Numbered from the stretch's first letter, positions 1 to 9,345 are shown. The stretch is 64,000 nucleotides of DNA from Denitratisoma sp. (GCA_032027165.1 JAVSMO010000001.1:2988531-3052530); one strand, 5' to 3'. Numbers and translations are program-made. The notes: a model not told the origin generated them from the letters alone.

Positions 1-1938
1 GTTGTCGAGGAAGAAGCCGAGCCGCAGGCCGCCCCCGCGGCAGGCGGTGCGTTGCAGCCGGAACGCGCCACGGCCGAGGAGATCGAGACCGAAGTCGCCG
101 CTGCACGCGCCATGCTGCGCGTGCGCGCCGACCTGATCGACCGGCTGGTTAACGAGGCCGGCGAGATGTCCATTGCCCGCTCCCGCATCGAGGGCGAGAT
201 GCGCGCCTTGCGCGGTTCGCTGCTCGACCTGACGGAGAACGTCATCCGCCTGCGCGGCCAGCTGCGCGAGATCGAGATTCAAGCCGAATCCCAGATGCAG
301 TCGCGCATGGCCCAGGCCCACGAAGTGCATGTCGAGTTCGATCCCCTCGAGTTCGACCGTTTCACGCGCTTCCAGGAAATCACGCGCATGATGGCCGAGA
401 GCGTGAACGACGTCACCACCGTGCAGCACGCGCTGCTGCGCAACCTTGACCACGCGGATGCCGCCATTGTCAGCCAGGCACGGCAGAACCGGGAACTGTC
501 CCAGTCGTTGATGGGCGTGCGCATGGTGCCCTTCAATGCCGTCGCGGATCGCCTCTATCGCGTCGTTCGGCTGACGGCGAAGGAGTTGGGCAAGAAGGCC
601 AACCTCGACATCCGCGGCGGTCAGGTCGAACTCGACCGCTCGGTGCTCGAGAAGATGACCGGGCCGATCGAGCATCTGCTGCGCAATGCCATTACCCATG
701 GCCTTGAGGAGGGGGGGCAGCGACAAGCTGCCGGCAAGTCGGAAATCGGGGAAATCAGCCTGACCCTCTCCCAGGAGGGTAATGAAGTCGTAATCGAAAT
801 GGCCGATGACGGCGCCGGCCTGAATTTCGAGCGCATTCGCAGCAAGGCCGTCGAGCAGGGTTTGCTGGCGCCGGACCAGAACCCGGACGAAACCACACTG
901 ACGGACTTCATTTTCCACCCCGGATTTTCAACCGCCAAGGAACTGACCGAGATCGCTGGCCGCGGCGTCGGCATGGACGTGGTGAAAGCGGAAACTGCCC
1001 AGCTCGGCGGCCGCATCGAGGTCAGTTCGACGCCCGGCAAAGGGGCCCGCTTCCGCATTTACCTGCCGCTGACCCTGGCGGTGGCGCAGGCGCTGCTCGT
1101 GCGGGTGGGCGGACGCATGTATGCCATCCCGTCTGTCATGGTCGAACAGGTCATGGAACTCAGGGAGGAGGCGGTCGAGAAAATCCGTGCAGATGGCGCC
1201 GCCGAATGGCTGGGCAACCGTTATCCGTACCACTTCCTGCCGCGCCTGTTGGGCGATACCCACTCCATGCCGGAACAGCAGCGCCGCTATTCACTGCTGC
1301 TGCTGCGGGCCGGTACGCAGCGGGTGTCGGTTCAGGTCGACGAATTGCGCGGCAATCAGGAAGTGGTCATCAAGAACATCGGGCCGCAGCTGGCCCGGGT
1401 GATCGGCATTGCCGGCGCCACGGTGCTGGGGGGCGGCGAAGTGGTGCTGATCCTCAACCCGATTGCGCTCGCCAGCCGGGAGGTCAGGGCGTTGTCCGCA
1501 CAAGCCGCGGCACCCGCCGCTCCCCAGCCGGAGGCACCCGCCGCCCCGCATTTGCCGACGGTGATGGTTGTGGACGACTCTCTCACGGTGCGCAAGATCG
1601 CCGGACGGCTCCTCTCGCGCGAGGGTTATCACGTGCTCACCGCCAAGGACGGGGTCGATGCCCTCGAGCAGCTGCTCGAGGTCGTGCCCGATGTCATGCT
1701 GGTGGACATCGAAATGCCGCGCATGGACGGCTTCGATCTGACGCGCAACGTACGGGCCGATGCGCGCCTGAGGGATATACCGATCATCATGATCACCTCC
1801 CGGACGGCAGACAAGCATCGCAACTACGCCAAGGAAATCGGTGTCAATCACTATCTCGGCAAGCCTTATCAGGAAGATGAGTTGCTTGGCCTGATCGCCG
1901 GTTACACCCGTCAGGCGACGGCGACCACCGCCGCCTGA
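1..1938 (+). CDS. chpA: ChpA/PilL-type hybrid chemotaxis histidine kinase (5' end outside window)
   Basis: The reading frame is open from the first base, so this is the C-terminal part of a longer protein. In order it shows a dimerisation region starting near LIDRLVNEAGE, a CheA-type HATPase (N box NAITHG, then DDGAGL and GRGVGMDVV), a CheW-like domain, an Ala/Pro linker and a C-terminal receiver (VVDDS, the phospho-acceptor Asp in LVDIEMP, and Lys in GKPY). CheA kinases with a fused C-terminal receiver are typical of the Chp system that controls type IV pilus extension and retraction. The same genome neighbourhood in Pseudomonas carries chpA, yqgE, ruvX, pyr genes, pilT and pilU, which supports this over flagellar CheA. 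The N-terminal Hpt domains must lie upstream of the window. Confidence 0.82.
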   Translation, partial: VVEEEAEPQAAPAAGGALQPERATAEEIETEVAAARAMLRVRADLIDRLVNEAGEMSIARSRIEGEMRALRGSLLDLTENVIRLRGQLREIEIQAESQMQSRMAQAHEVHVEFDPLEFDRFTRFQEITRMMAESVNDVTTVQHALLRNLDHADAAIVSQARQNRELSQSLMGVRMVPFNAVADRLYRVVRLTAKELGKKANLDIRGGQVELDRSVLEKMTGPIEHLLRNAITHGLEEGGQRQAAGKSEIGEISLTLSQEGNEVVIEMADDGAGLNFERIRSKAVEQGLLAPDQNPDETTLTDFIFHPGFSTAKELTEIAGRGVGMDVVKAETAQLGGRIEVSSTPGKGARFRIYLPLTLAVAQALLVRVGGRMYAIPSVMVEQVMELREEAVEKIRADGAAEWLGNRYPYHFLPRLLGDTHSMPEQQRRYSLLLLRAGTQRVSVQVDELRGNQEVVIKNIGPQLARVIGIAGATVLGGGEVVLILNPIALASREVRALSAQAAAPAAPQPEAPAAPHLPTVMVVDDSLTVRKIAGRLLSREGYHVLTAKDGVDALEQLLEVVPDVMLVDIEMPRMDGFDLTRNVRADARLRDIPIIMITSRTADKHRNYAKEIGVNHYLGKPYQEDELLGLIAGYTRQATATTAA

Positions 1939-1986
1939 CGCACACCGGCCTTGGACGCCGGCGACGACGCGGATTACAATGCCGAC

Positions 1987-2553
1987 GTGGTCCAGCAAGA
2001 CGTCAATCTCACGCACCATTTCCTGATCGCCATGCCCGCCATGGTCGATCCGAATTTTGCCCGCACCCTGACCTACATCTGCGAGCATAACGAGCAGGGC
2101 GCGCTCGGCATCGTCATCAATCGCCCGCTCGACATGACGCTGGAGATGCTGTTCGAGCGCATCGATATCCCCCTGGAGGCCAGACACTTCGCCGGCTTGC
2201 CGGTGATGTTCGGCGGACCCGTCCAGACCGACCGCGGCTTCGTGCTGCATCGACCTGTCGGCAAATGGCAGGCTACGCTGCCGGTCAATGACGAGCTGGG
2301 CCTGACCAGTTCACGGGACATCCTCCAGTCCGTCGGCAGCGCCGGCGAGCCTGAAGAGTTCATCGTTTCGCTCGGCTACGCCGGCTGGGCGGCCGGCCAG
2401 CTCGAATACGAACTGGCGCAAAACGCCTGGCTTACGGTGGCGGCTGACGCCCAGATCATCTTCGGCATGCCACCTGAAGAACGTCTGCCGGCTGCAATGC
2501 AGCTGCTCGGCTTCGATCTGGCCAACCTGTCCGACGTGGCTGGGCATGCTTGA
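1987..2553 (+). CDS. yqgE: YqgE/AlgH family protein (UPF0301)
   Basis: About 188 residues and full length for the family. The diagnostic start is a short leader into [10 protein letters not shown], then TYICEHN and GIVINRP, and later FGGPV with a GYAGW motif near the C-terminus. Function is not established; in Pseudomonas AlgH affects virulence-factor expression. I chose the in-frame GTG at 1987, because homologues begin only a few residues before HHFLIAMP; an upstream TTG at 1951 would add 12 unlikely residues. No strong ribosome binding site is visible for either. The stop overlaps the earliest ruvX start by 8 bases, so the two genes are probably translationally coupled. Confidence 0.85.
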   Translation: MVQQDVNLTHHFLIAMPAMVDPNFARTLTYICEHNEQGALGIVINRPLDMTLEMLFERIDIPLEARHFAGLPVMFGGPVQTDRGFVLHRPVGKWQATLPVNDELGLTSSRDILQSVGSAGEPEEFIVSLGYAGWAAGQLEYELAQNAWLTVAADAQIIFGMPPEERLPAAMQLLGFDLANLSDVAGHA

Positions 2554-2587
2554 AAGGGCGATGAGTCCGGCGGCATTCAGGAGTAGA

Positions 2588-3055
2588 ATGCCGTTTTTGA
2601 TGGTTTCCCCTCACCCTTCCCATCCCACCCGACCCGCCCAAGGCGGTACGGTTCTGGCATTCGATTTCGGCTTGAAACGCATCGGCGTCGCCATCGGCGA
2701 AACCCTGCTCGGGAGGGCCAACGCCCTGACCACCCTCGATGCCGAGACCAATGAGGCACGCTTCGCCGCGATAGGCAGGCTTATCGAGGAGTGGCAGCCG
2801 GCTCTGCTGGTGGTCGGCATTCCGTTTTCATTGGAAGGGGCCGAACACGAGATGACTGCGCGTTGCCGCCGCTTTGCCAACCAGTTGCATGGCCGCTTTG
2901 GCCTGCCTGTGGCGCTAGCCGACGAACGGCTCACCTCGGCGTCGGCGGACGCCGAGTTGCGCGAGGCCGGCCTTGACTGGAAGGCGCGCAAAGGCCGGGT
3001 TGACGCGGTGGCCGCCCAGCACATCCTTCAGGGTTATTTCGATGCAGTTGCCTGA
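2588..3055 (+). CDS. ruvX: RuvX/YqgF Holliday junction resolvase-like / pre-16S rRNA nuclease
   Basis: An RNase H-fold nuclease of about 155 residues. Visible motifs are the N-terminal [11 protein letters not shown] (first catalytic Asp), VVGIPFS, the DERLTS motif with Asp and Glu, and a C-terminal [13 protein letters not shown] carrying another conserved Asp. YqgF proteins complete 16S rRNA 5' end maturation; the Holliday junction role is by homology. An AGGAG sits 4 bases before ATG 2588, which decides this start; ATG 2546, overlapping yqgE, is in frame and possible. The gene overlaps the pyrR start by 14 bases. Confidence 0.88.
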   Translation: MPFLMVSPHPSHPTRPAQGGTVLAFDFGLKRIGVAIGETLLGRANALTTLDAETNEARFAAIGRLIEEWQPALLVVGIPFSLEGAEHEMTARCRRFANQLHGRFGLPVALADERLTSASADAELREAGLDWKARKGRVDAVAAQHILQGYFDAVA

Positions 3056-3536
3056 CGCCGAAGGACTTTGTGCGGCGCTTGCCGAACGCCTGCACCCGGG
3101 CCTGCACCCCGACACGGCCCTGGTCGGCATCCATACCGGCGGAGTCTGGGTGGCCGAGCGCCTGCATGCTGCCCTCGGCCTTAAAACGGCCCTCGGCCGC
3201 CTCGATGTCTCGTTCTATCGCGATGACTTCAGCCGCAGCGGGCTGCATCCCCAGCTCAAGTCCTCGGACATTCCCTTCGAGGTTGAAGAGCGGCCGATCG
3301 TCATCGTCGACGACGTGCTCTATACCGGCCGCACCATACGTGCTGCCATGAACGAGATATTCGACTATGGCCGCCCGGCACGGATCGACCTTGCGGTGCT
3401 GATCGACCGGGGCGGCCGCGAACTGCCGGTCTGCCCGCGCTGGACCGGGGAGACACTGCAGGTCGAGCCGGGCAAGAACCTCCAGCTGGAACGCGGAGAG
3501 GGGAACAGGCTGATCCTGAGGCTGATCGATGCGTAA
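3042..3536 (+). CDS. pyrR: PyrR bifunctional pyrimidine regulator / uracil phosphoribosyltransferase
   Basis: A type I phosphoribosyltransferase fold of 164 residues. The PRPP loop reads [16 protein letters not shown], and GIHTGG and the SFYRDD segment are family features. It converts uracil and PRPP to UMP. In Gram-positive bacteria it also attenuates pyr mRNA; I see no PyrR-type antiterminator upstream here, so regulation by RNA binding is not supported. ATG 3042 lies inside the 3' end of ruvX, and the stop overlaps pyrB by 8 bases. Together with pyrB and the degenerate pyrC' it forms a conserved pyrimidine operon. Confidence 0.9.
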   Translation: MQLPDAEGLCAALAERLHPGLHPDTALVGIHTGGVWVAERLHAALGLKTALGRLDVSFYRDDFSRSGLHPQLKSSDIPFEVEERPIVIVDDVLYTGRTIRAAMNEIFDYGRPARIDLAVLIDRGGRELPVCPRWTGETLQVEPGKNLQLERGEGNRLILRLIDA

Positions 3537-4488
3537 TCCTCAACTCACGAAAAACGGGGAGCTGCAGCACCTGCTGACCATCGATGGCCTGCCACGCGAG
3601 ATCCTGACCGCCATCCTGGATACCGCCGCGCCCTTCACCGAAGTGGCCGAACGCGAGGTGAAGAAGCTGCCGCTCCTGCGCGGCAAGAGCGTGTTCAACC
3701 TGTTCTTCGAGAACTCGACGCGTACGCGCACCACATTCGAGATTGCCGCGAAGCGGCTGTCTGCGGATGTCATCAACCTCAACATCAACACCTCCTCGAC
3801 CTCCAAGGGGGAGACCCTGCTCGACACGGTGGACAACCTCAGCGCCATGCAGGCCGACATGTTCGTCGTGCGCCATGCCTCGAGCGGCGCGCCTTTCATG
3901 ATTGCCCAGCATCTGGCTGCGATGGGCCTCGAACACATTCATGTCATCAACGCCGGCGACGGGCGCCATGCGCATCCGACACAGGGCCTGCTCGACATGT
4001 ACACCATCCGCCATTACAAAAGGGATTTCAGCGATCTCGTGGTGGCGATTGTCGGCGACGTGCTGCATTCGCGCGTGGCCCGTTCCCAGATCCATGCCCT
4101 GACTACGCTGGGCGTGCCGGAGGTCCGGGTGATCGGTCCGAAAACGCTCCTGCCAAGCGAAGTCGAGAAGCTCGGCGTACGGGTATTCCACGACATGCGT
4201 GAGGGGCTCAAGGACGTCGATGTGGTGATGATGCTGCGCCTGCAGAACGAGCGCATGAAGGGGGCGTTGCTCCCCAGCCCGCAGGAGTTCTTCAAGTCCT
4301 ATGGCCTGACGGCGGAAAAGCTGCAATGCGCCCGGCCCGATGCCATCGTGATGCATCCGGGCCCGATGAACCGCGGCGTGGAGATCGATTCGGCGGTTGC
4401 CGACGGTCCGCATGCCGTCATCTTGCCGCAGGTTACATTCGGCATCGCGGTGCGCATGGCGGTGATGAGCATGCTGGCGGGAGCGTGA
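3529..4488 (+). CDS. pyrB: Aspartate carbamoyltransferase catalytic subunit
   Basis: 319 residues, normal length. The carbamoyl-phosphate binding motif [13 protein letters not shown] is intact (residues about 62-74), followed by the mobile loop [22 protein letters not shown] and the C-terminal [10 protein letters not shown]. It catalyses the committed step of pyrimidine synthesis, from carbamoyl phosphate and aspartate to carbamoylaspartate. It is followed 4 bases later by a dihydroorotase homologue that lacks its metal ligands. This matches the Pseudomonas arrangement in which PyrB and PyrC' assemble into one dodecameric holoenzyme. Confidence 0.97.
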   Translation: MRNPQLTKNGELQHLLTIDGLPREILTAILDTAAPFTEVAEREVKKLPLLRGKSVFNLFFENSTRTRTTFEIAAKRLSADVINLNINTSSTSKGETLLDTVDNLSAMQADMFVVRHASSGAPFMIAQHLAAMGLEHIHVINAGDGRHAHPTQGLLDMYTIRHYKRDFSDLVVAIVGDVLHSRVARSQIHALTTLGVPEVRVIGPKTLLPSEVEKLGVRVFHDMREGLKDVDVVMMLRLQNERMKGALLPSPQEFFKSYGLTAEKLQCARPDAIVMHPGPMNRGVEIDSAVADGPHAVILPQVTFGIAVRMAVMSMLAGA

Positions 4489-4492
4489 GCGG

Positions 4493-5773
4493 ATGAAGAT
4501 CCATATCAAGAACGGCCGCCTGATCGACCCGGCCGGCGGCATCGATGCGCAAAAGGATGTGTTCATCGCCGCCGGCAGGATTGTGGCGGTCGGTGCGGCG
4601 CCTGAAGGCTTTGCTGCCAACCGCATCATCGATGCGACGGGTCTGGTGGTCTGCCCCGGACTGGTCGACTTGTCGGCCCGTCTGCGCGAACCCGGCTTTG
4701 AATACAAGGCGACGTTGGAATCCGAAATGGCCGCTGCGGCGGGAGGCGGTGTCACCAGCCTGGCCTGCCCGCCCGACACCGACCCCCCTCTGGACGAGCC
4801 GGGCCTGGTCGAAATGCTCAAGCACCGCGCCCGGCACCCGGGTTTTGCACATGTCTATCCGGTCGGCGCCCTCACCATCGGATTGGCCGGCGCGCGGCTG
4901 ACGGAAATGGCCGAACTGCACGAGGCCGGATGCATTGCCTTCGGCCAGGCACACACGCCGGTAGTGGATACCCAAGTGCTGCAGCGCGCCTTGCAATATG
5001 CAGCCACTTTCGACTTCCCCGTCTGGCTGCAGGCCCAGGATCCCTTTCTCGGCAAGGACGGCGTGGCACATGACGGCGAGGTGGCGACGCGCCTGGGCCT
5101 GCCCGGCATTCCGGCCAGCGCCGAGACCATCGCGATCGCCACCATCCTGCAATTGGCGCGGGATACCGGCGTGCGCATCCATATTACGCGCATCTCCAGC
5201 GCGGCGTCGCTTGAGATGATCATTGCGGCGCGCCTGAGCGGCATTGCCGCTACCTGCGACGTGTCGATCAACCATCTGCATTTGTCGGACGCCGATATCG
5301 CTTACTTCAATCCGCATGCGCACCTCGTGCCCCCGTTGCGTGCCGGCAGGGATCGCGAGGCATTGCGGCGCGGACTCGCCGAGGGCGCGATCAACGCTCT
5401 TTGCTCGGACCATACGCCGGTCGACGACGATGCGAAGCAGGTTCCCTTCGGCGAAGCCGAACCGGGCGCTACCGGCCTTGAACTGCTGTTGCCCCTGACC
5501 CTGAAATGGGCGGGGGAGATGCAACTGCCCTTGGGGACCGCCCTGGCGCGCATCACCTGCGATGCGGCGCGCGTGCTTGGCATCCCGGCCGGGACCCTAG
5601 CCGTGGGTGCGGCGGCCGACGTTTGCCTGTTCGATCCGCGCGGCAGCTTCGCGGTGACGCGTGAATCCCTCAAAAGCCAGGGCAAAAACACGCCCTTCCT
5701 TGGCTTGACATTGCCTGGCCGCGTACGCTGTACCTTGATCGACGGACACATTGCGTTCGAAGGCGGGCGCTAG
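4493..5773 (+). CDS. pyrC': Dihydroorotase-like PyrC' (probably non-catalytic ATCase partner)
   Basis: 426 residues, dihydroorotase class I fold. Active enzymes have an HxH metal pair in the segment GLVDxHxH. Here the segment reads GLVDLSARLREPG, so both histidines are replaced by Ser and Arg, while CSDHTP and the rest of the barrel are kept. Loss of this pair is the hallmark of the inactive PyrC' proteins that act as structural partners of PyrB in Pseudomonas and relatives. Start ATG 4493 follows pyrB by 4 bases. An active dihydroorotase must be encoded elsewhere. The family is certain; absence of catalysis is inferred from the missing ligands. Confidence 0.9.
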   Translation: MKIHIKNGRLIDPAGGIDAQKDVFIAAGRIVAVGAAPEGFAANRIIDATGLVVCPGLVDLSARLREPGFEYKATLESEMAAAAGGGVTSLACPPDTDPPLDEPGLVEMLKHRARHPGFAHVYPVGALTIGLAGARLTEMAELHEAGCIAFGQAHTPVVDTQVLQRALQYAATFDFPVWLQAQDPFLGKDGVAHDGEVATRLGLPGIPASAETIAIATILQLARDTGVRIHITRISSAASLEMIIAARLSGIAATCDVSINHLHLSDADIAYFNPHAHLVPPLRAGRDREALRRGLAEGAINALCSDHTPVDDDAKQVPFGEAEPGATGLELLLPLTLKWAGEMQLPLGTALARITCDAARVLGIPAGTLAVGAAADVCLFDPRGSFAVTRESLKSQGKNTPFLGLTLPGRVRCTLIDGHIAFEGGR

Positions 5774-6075
5774 CTCCCCGCCTGCGACAGAAACCTCGCA
5801 ATCGCCTCGGCAGGGGCGCCATTGATCCGCAGCCGTTTTTCTCTCGAAGCCGCGCCGCCGATCAGTTCCACCTGTGCCTTTGGCACACCCAGCTGTTTTG
5901 CCAGAAATGCAATCAATGCCGTATTGGCCTTGCCGTCCACCGGGGGGGCGGCCAGTCGGATCTTCAGCGCTTCGCCATGCAAGCCGGCGATTTCGGTTTT
6001 CTTTGCGCCCGGCTGAATGTGCAGGCGAATGGTGAGGCAGCCGGCGGCATCCAGCTGCGCCCAGGCGGCTGTCAT
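5770..6075 (-). CDS. yggU: DUF167 family protein YggU
   Basis: 101 residues. The signature is IQPGAKKTEIAGLHGEALKIRLAAPP followed by VDGKANTALI and RLRINGA near the end, all typical of DUF167. Function is unknown. The start ATG at 6075 overlaps the yggT stop by 4 bases, so it is the last gene of the yggS-proC-yggT-yggU unit on this strand. Its 3' end overlaps the pyrC' stop codon tail to tail. The same gene order is found in Pseudomonas and many proteobacteria. Confidence 0.88.
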   Translation of the reverse strand: MTAAWAQLDAAGCLTIRLHIQPGAKKTEIAGLHGEALKIRLAAPPVDGKANTALIAFLAKQLGVPKAQVELIGGAASREKRLRINGAPAEAIARFLSQAGS

Positions 6076-6647
6076 GCGATGAACGGAATCAGCAACACGC
6101 GCATCCAGGCGAGCAGCATCAGCACGATCTGCAGGGCCAGCAGGAGCACCAGCGGCGACAGATCCACCTGGGCGATCGGCGGGATCAGGCGCTGGAAAGG
6201 CCGCAGGAAGGGGCGCGCCAGGCTGTTGAACAGCGGCGCTATCGGCGCATGCGGGTTGACCCAGGACAGCACGGCGGAGATCAGGACGACGCCGATGAGG
6301 AGGTAGACCGAAAAACGCAGCAGTTCCACGACCGCGATGGCGAAAATGACGGGAACGGCAATGCCGGCATGGGCGCCGAAGGAAAAGCGCTTCAGCCAGA
6401 AGGCAATCGACAAGTAGCCGCTGTGCAGGACGAGTGCGCCGACCAGGCTCGGCATGTCGAGCCCGAGCAGCCCTGGAATGATCCGCCGGGCGGGCCGCAC
6501 CAGCCAGTCCGTAACCGTCACGACGAAGTGACCGAGCTGGTTGCGGAAGGAGACCCGCAGCCATTGCATGTAAAAGCGGATCAGCAGAAGAAAGACGAAG
6601 AAGCCGGCGACGGCCTCGAGAATCAGCAGCAGAAGGTTGGTCAGCAT
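6072..6647 (-). CDS. yggT: YggT family integral membrane protein
   Basis: 191 residues with two copies of the YggT repeat. Each begins with hydrophobic helices followed by a segment such as PARRIIPGL or LRPFQRLIPP and then a helix pair. Four to six membrane spans are visible. Proposed roles in other bacteria include osmotic tolerance and envelope biogenesis, none of it firm. It is coded between proC and yggU with a 4-base overlap to yggU, in the conserved yggS-proC-yggT cluster. Confidence 0.87.
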   Translation of the reverse strand: MLTNLLLLILEAVAGFFVFLLLIRFYMQWLRVSFRNQLGHFVVTVTDWLVRPARRIIPGLLGLDMPSLVGALVLHSGYLSIAFWLKRFSFGAHAGIAVPVIFAIAVVELLRFSVYLLIGVVLISAVLSWVNPHAPIAPLFNSLARPFLRPFQRLIPPIAQVDLSPLVLLLALQIVLMLLAWMRVLLIPFIA

Positions 6648-6650
6648 GGT

Positions 6651-7463
6651 TCAGTCCTTGCCCAACAAATCGCCCAGTTCGCGGCCGCGGGCATCGGCCG
6701 CCTTGACGGCCCGCAGGATGGCCGCCTTGAAGTCGTCCGCATTCAGCGAATTCAGCGCGGCCTCGGTGGTGCCGCCCTTCGAGGTGACGCGCTGCCGGAG
6801 CACGGCGACATCCTCCGTGCTGTTGGCCGCCAGCGCGGCGGCACCGACGACGGTTTCGATGGCCAGTTGCCGCGCCTGTTCCTCCGAAAACCCCAGGGCG
6901 CAGGCTGCATCTCGCAGCGCCTCGATGAAATAGAAAACATAGGCCGGACCGCTGGCGGACACTGCGGTGACGGCGTCCATCAAGGCCTCGTCGGCGATCC
7001 ATACTGTCTTGCCTACGGCACCGAGGATCAGCTCGGCCTGGCGACGCGCCTCCCCGTCGATGGACGGATCGGCATAGAGGCCTGTGATGCCGGCGCCGAT
7101 CAGGGCCGGCGTATTCGGCATGGTCCGCACCAGCTTCGCATGGCCTCCCAGCCAGCGCGAGATGTCCGCAAGGCGCATCCCGGCGGCGATGCTGATGACG
7201 AGCTGGTTCGCCAGCTTGCCTGCGAGGGGTGCCAGGGCCTCGCGCATCTGTTGCGGCTTGACCGACAGCACCAGCACGTTGCTGCCGAGGATCGACGCAT
7301 CCGCCGCCGGCCGGCAGGCAATGCCGAACGCATCGATCAGCCGCTCGCGGTTTTCCGCGAGGGGCTCGACGACCGTGATGTCAGAGGAGGGGAGTCCCTG
7401 CTTGAGCAGGCCGCCGATGAGGGCGTTGGCCATGTTGCCGCCGCCGATAAAGGTGAGTTTCAT
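6651..7463 (-). CDS. proC: Pyrroline-5-carboxylate reductase
   Basis: 270 residues. N-terminal Rossmann motif IGGGNMA (residues 6-12), SVKPQQ, the RTMPNTPALIG motif and the C-terminal signature with VTSKGGTTEAAL. It catalyses the last step of proline synthesis, NAD(P)H-dependent reduction of pyrroline-5-carboxylate. Start ATG 7463 overlaps the yggS stop by 4 bases. Full length with no missing motif. Confidence 0.96.
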   Translation of the reverse strand: MKLTFIGGGNMANALIGGLLKQGLPSSDITVVEPLAENRERLIDAFGIACRPAADASILGSNVLVLSVKPQQMREALAPLAGKLANQLVISIAAGMRLADISRWLGGHAKLVRTMPNTPALIGAGITGLYADPSIDGEARRQAELILGAVGKTVWIADEALMDAVTAVSASGPAYVFYFIEALRDAACALGFSEEQARQLAIETVVGAAALAANSTEDVAVLRQRVTSKGGTTEAALNSLNADDFKAAILRAVKAADARGRELGDLLGKD

Positions 7464-8149
7464 GCGTAGTGCCTCTCTCCAAAGATGGCCGAGCCGACCC
7501 GCACGATCGTGGCGCCTTCCAGGATGGCGGCCTCCAGATCGTGCGACATGCCCATCGACAGCGTGTCCAGGGCCAGCCCCTCCCGGTTGAGCGCATCGCG
7601 CAATTCGCGCAATGCGGCAAAGCGCTGCCGCGCCAGTGTCATGTCGTCGGTCGGTTCGGGAATCGCCATCAGGCCGCGCAACTTGAGGCTGGGCAGCCCA
7701 GCCACGGCATGCGCCAGCGCCGCCGTGTCGTGGGGACTGACTCCGCCCTTGCTGGCTTCGCCGCTGACATTCACCTGGATGCAGACCTGCAGGGGCGGCC
7801 GCGCCGCGCCGCGCGCCGACGACAGCCGCTCGGCGATCTTCAGCCGGTCGATGCCGTGAACCCAGGCGAACTGCTCGGCGACCGGACGGGTCTTGTTGCT
7901 CTGCAAGGGGCCGATGAAATGCCATTCCAGGCCGAGATCGCCCAATGCACCGATCTTGGCGAGGCCTTCCTGCACGTAGTTCTCGCCGAAAGCCCGCTGC
8001 CCTGCGGATGCCGCCTCGCGGACCCGTTCCGGCGGGAAGGTCTTGCTGACCGCCAGCAGACGTATGTCCTCGACCGCTCGTCCTGCCAATTCCGCCGCTG
8101 CGGCGATGCGCGCCCTGACAGCTTGCAAGTTGGCGGAAATTGTTGTCAT
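7460..8149 (-). CDS. yggS: YggS family pyridoxal-phosphate homeostasis protein
   Basis: 229 residues. The PLP lysine is in LLAVSKTFP (about residue 36), followed by GENYVQE, WHFIGPLQSNK and the C-terminal MGMSHDLEAAI and VRVGSAIFG motifs. The family binds PLP without catalytic activity and buffers cellular PLP and amino acid balance. It heads the yggS-proC-yggT-yggU unit and is divergent from pilT, with an 80-base shared upstream region. A copy of the dispersed 24-base motif lies within it at 7721-7744. Confidence 0.92.
   Translation of the reverse strand: MTTISANLQAVRARIAAAAELAGRAVEDIRLLAVSKTFPPERVREAASAGQRAFGENYVQEGLAKIGALGDLGLEWHFIGPLQSNKTRPVAEQFAWVHGIDRLKIAERLSSARGAARPPLQVCIQVNVSGEASKGGVSPHDTAALAHAVAGLPSLKLRGLMAIPEPTDDMTLARQRFAALRELRDALNREGLALDTLSMGMSHDLEAAILEGATIVRVGSAIFGERHYA
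7721..7744 (+). repeat. Dispersed bipartite motif, copy 1
   Basis: CGCCGT, nine bases, then ACTGACT, with CC in the last two positions instead of TT. It lies inside yggS, antisense to it. The first part is a perfect match. Confidence 0.6.
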
Positions 8150-8228
8150 AATGCCCTGAAAAATCGGGGCAAGTATATCATCGCGCCATCGCCCCAATTT
8201 CCGATATTTGGCGCCACGGAACCGCATA

Positions 8229-9272
8229 ATGGACATCACCGAACTGCTGGCCTTCTCCGTCAAGAACAAGGCTTCCGACCTGCACCTTTCCGCGGGCTTG
8301 CCGCCCATGATCCGCGTGCATGGCGACGTGCGGCGCATCAACCTGCCGCCGATGGAGCACAAGGACGTGCACAGCATGGTGTACGACATCATGAACGACG
8401 GCCAGCGCAAGCACTACGAGGAAAACCTGGAGTGCGACTTCTCTTTTGCCATTCCCAACCTGGCGCGCTTCCGCGTGAACGCCTTCGTCCAGCACCGCGG
8501 CGCCGGCGCCGTGTTCCGGACCATTCCCTCGAAGGTGCTGTCGCTGGAAGAGCTGAACTGCCCGAAGATCTTCCAGGAGATTTCCGAGTATCCGCGTGGC
8601 GTGGTGCTGGTCACCGGGCCGACCGGCTCGGGCAAGTCGACCACCCTGGCGGCGATGGTCAACTACATCAACGAGAACGAGCACGGCCATATCCTGACCG
8701 TCGAGGACCCGATCGAATTCGTGCATGAATCGAAGAAATGCCTGATCAACCAGCGCGAAGTGGGCCCGCACACCCTGTCCTTCAACAACGCCCTGCGCAG
8801 CGCCCTGCGCGAAGACCCGGACGTCATCCTGGTGGGCGAGATGCGCGACCTCGAGACGATCCGCCTGGCGCTGACCGCGGCGGAAACCGGCCACCTGGTG
8901 TTCGGCACCCTGCATACCAGCTCGGCCGCCAAGACCATCGACCGCGTCATCGACGTCTTCCCTGCGGCTGAAAAGGAAATGGTGCGGGCGATGCTCTCGG
9001 AATCGCTGCGTGCAGTCATATCGCAGACCCTGCTGAAGACCAAGGACGGCTCCGGCCGTGTCGCCGCCCATGAGATCATGATCGGCACGCCGGCCATCCG
9101 CAACCTGATTCGCGAAGCCAAGATCGCCCAGATGTATTCGGCCATCCAGACCGGCCAGGCCTTGGGCATGCAGACGCTGGACCAGAACCTGGCCGACCTC
9201 GTCCGCCGCAACATCGTGTCCGCCGCCGAGGCGAGGACCAAGGCAGCGAATAAGGATAACTTCGCCGGCTGA
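8229..9272 (+). CDS. pilT: Type IV pilus retraction ATPase PilT
   Basis: 347 residues. Walker A GPTGSGKST, Asp box, Walker B region DVILVGEMRDLETI and His box are all present, as is the PilT-specific AIRNLIRE motif near the C-terminus. It powers pilus retraction in twitching motility and DNA uptake and acts as a hexamer at the inner membrane. ATG 8229 gives the canonical start MDITELL; the in-frame TTG 21 bases upstream is unlikely. It is followed by a REP-like palindrome and pilU, the usual partner arrangement. Confidence 0.97.
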   Translation: MDITELLAFSVKNKASDLHLSAGLPPMIRVHGDVRRINLPPMEHKDVHSMVYDIMNDGQRKHYEENLECDFSFAIPNLARFRVNAFVQHRGAGAVFRTIPSKVLSLEELNCPKIFQEISEYPRGVVLVTGPTGSGKSTTLAAMVNYINENEHGHILTVEDPIEFVHESKKCLINQREVGPHTLSFNNALRSALREDPDVILVGEMRDLETIRLALTAAETGHLVFGTLHTSSAAKTIDRVIDVFPAAEKEMVRAMLSESLRAVISQTLLKTKDGSGRVAAHEIMIGTPAIRNLIREAKIAQMYSAIQTGQALGMQTLDQNLADLVRRNIVSAAEARTKAANKDNFAG

Positions 9273-9274
9273 GC

Positions 9275-9332
9275 CGTAGCTCGGGCTTCAGCCCGACTCG
9301 GCCGCCAACGTCGGCCTGAAGGCCGACCTACG
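9275..9332. repeat. REP-like double palindrome between pilT and pilU
   Basis: Two hairpins in tandem, TCGGGCTTCAGCCCGA and GTCGGCCTGAAGGCCGAC, are framed by CGTAG and CTACG, so the whole unit is an imperfect palindrome. A related element in the opposite orientation occurs at 63909-63968. Such GTAGGTCGGG-type repeats are common intergenic REP or BIME elements in proteobacteria. Here it may also shape pilT-pilU mRNA ends. Confidence 0.75.
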
Positions 9333-9345
9333 ACAGAGGTGCATT

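Noticed and set aside
3042..3536. PyrR-controlled attenuator in front of the pyr genes
   Set aside because: pyrR starts inside ruvX and pyrB inside pyrR, leaving no leader that could form antiterminator and terminator stems.
5770..7002. Long minus-strand frame of about 410 codons covering yggU and more
   Set aside because: Only its last 101 codons look like a protein (YggU). The rest is an Arg/Gly/Ala-rich shadow of yggT and proC in another frame, as for many long frames in this GC-rich window (for example 6249-7469, 43776-46118, 52385-53578).
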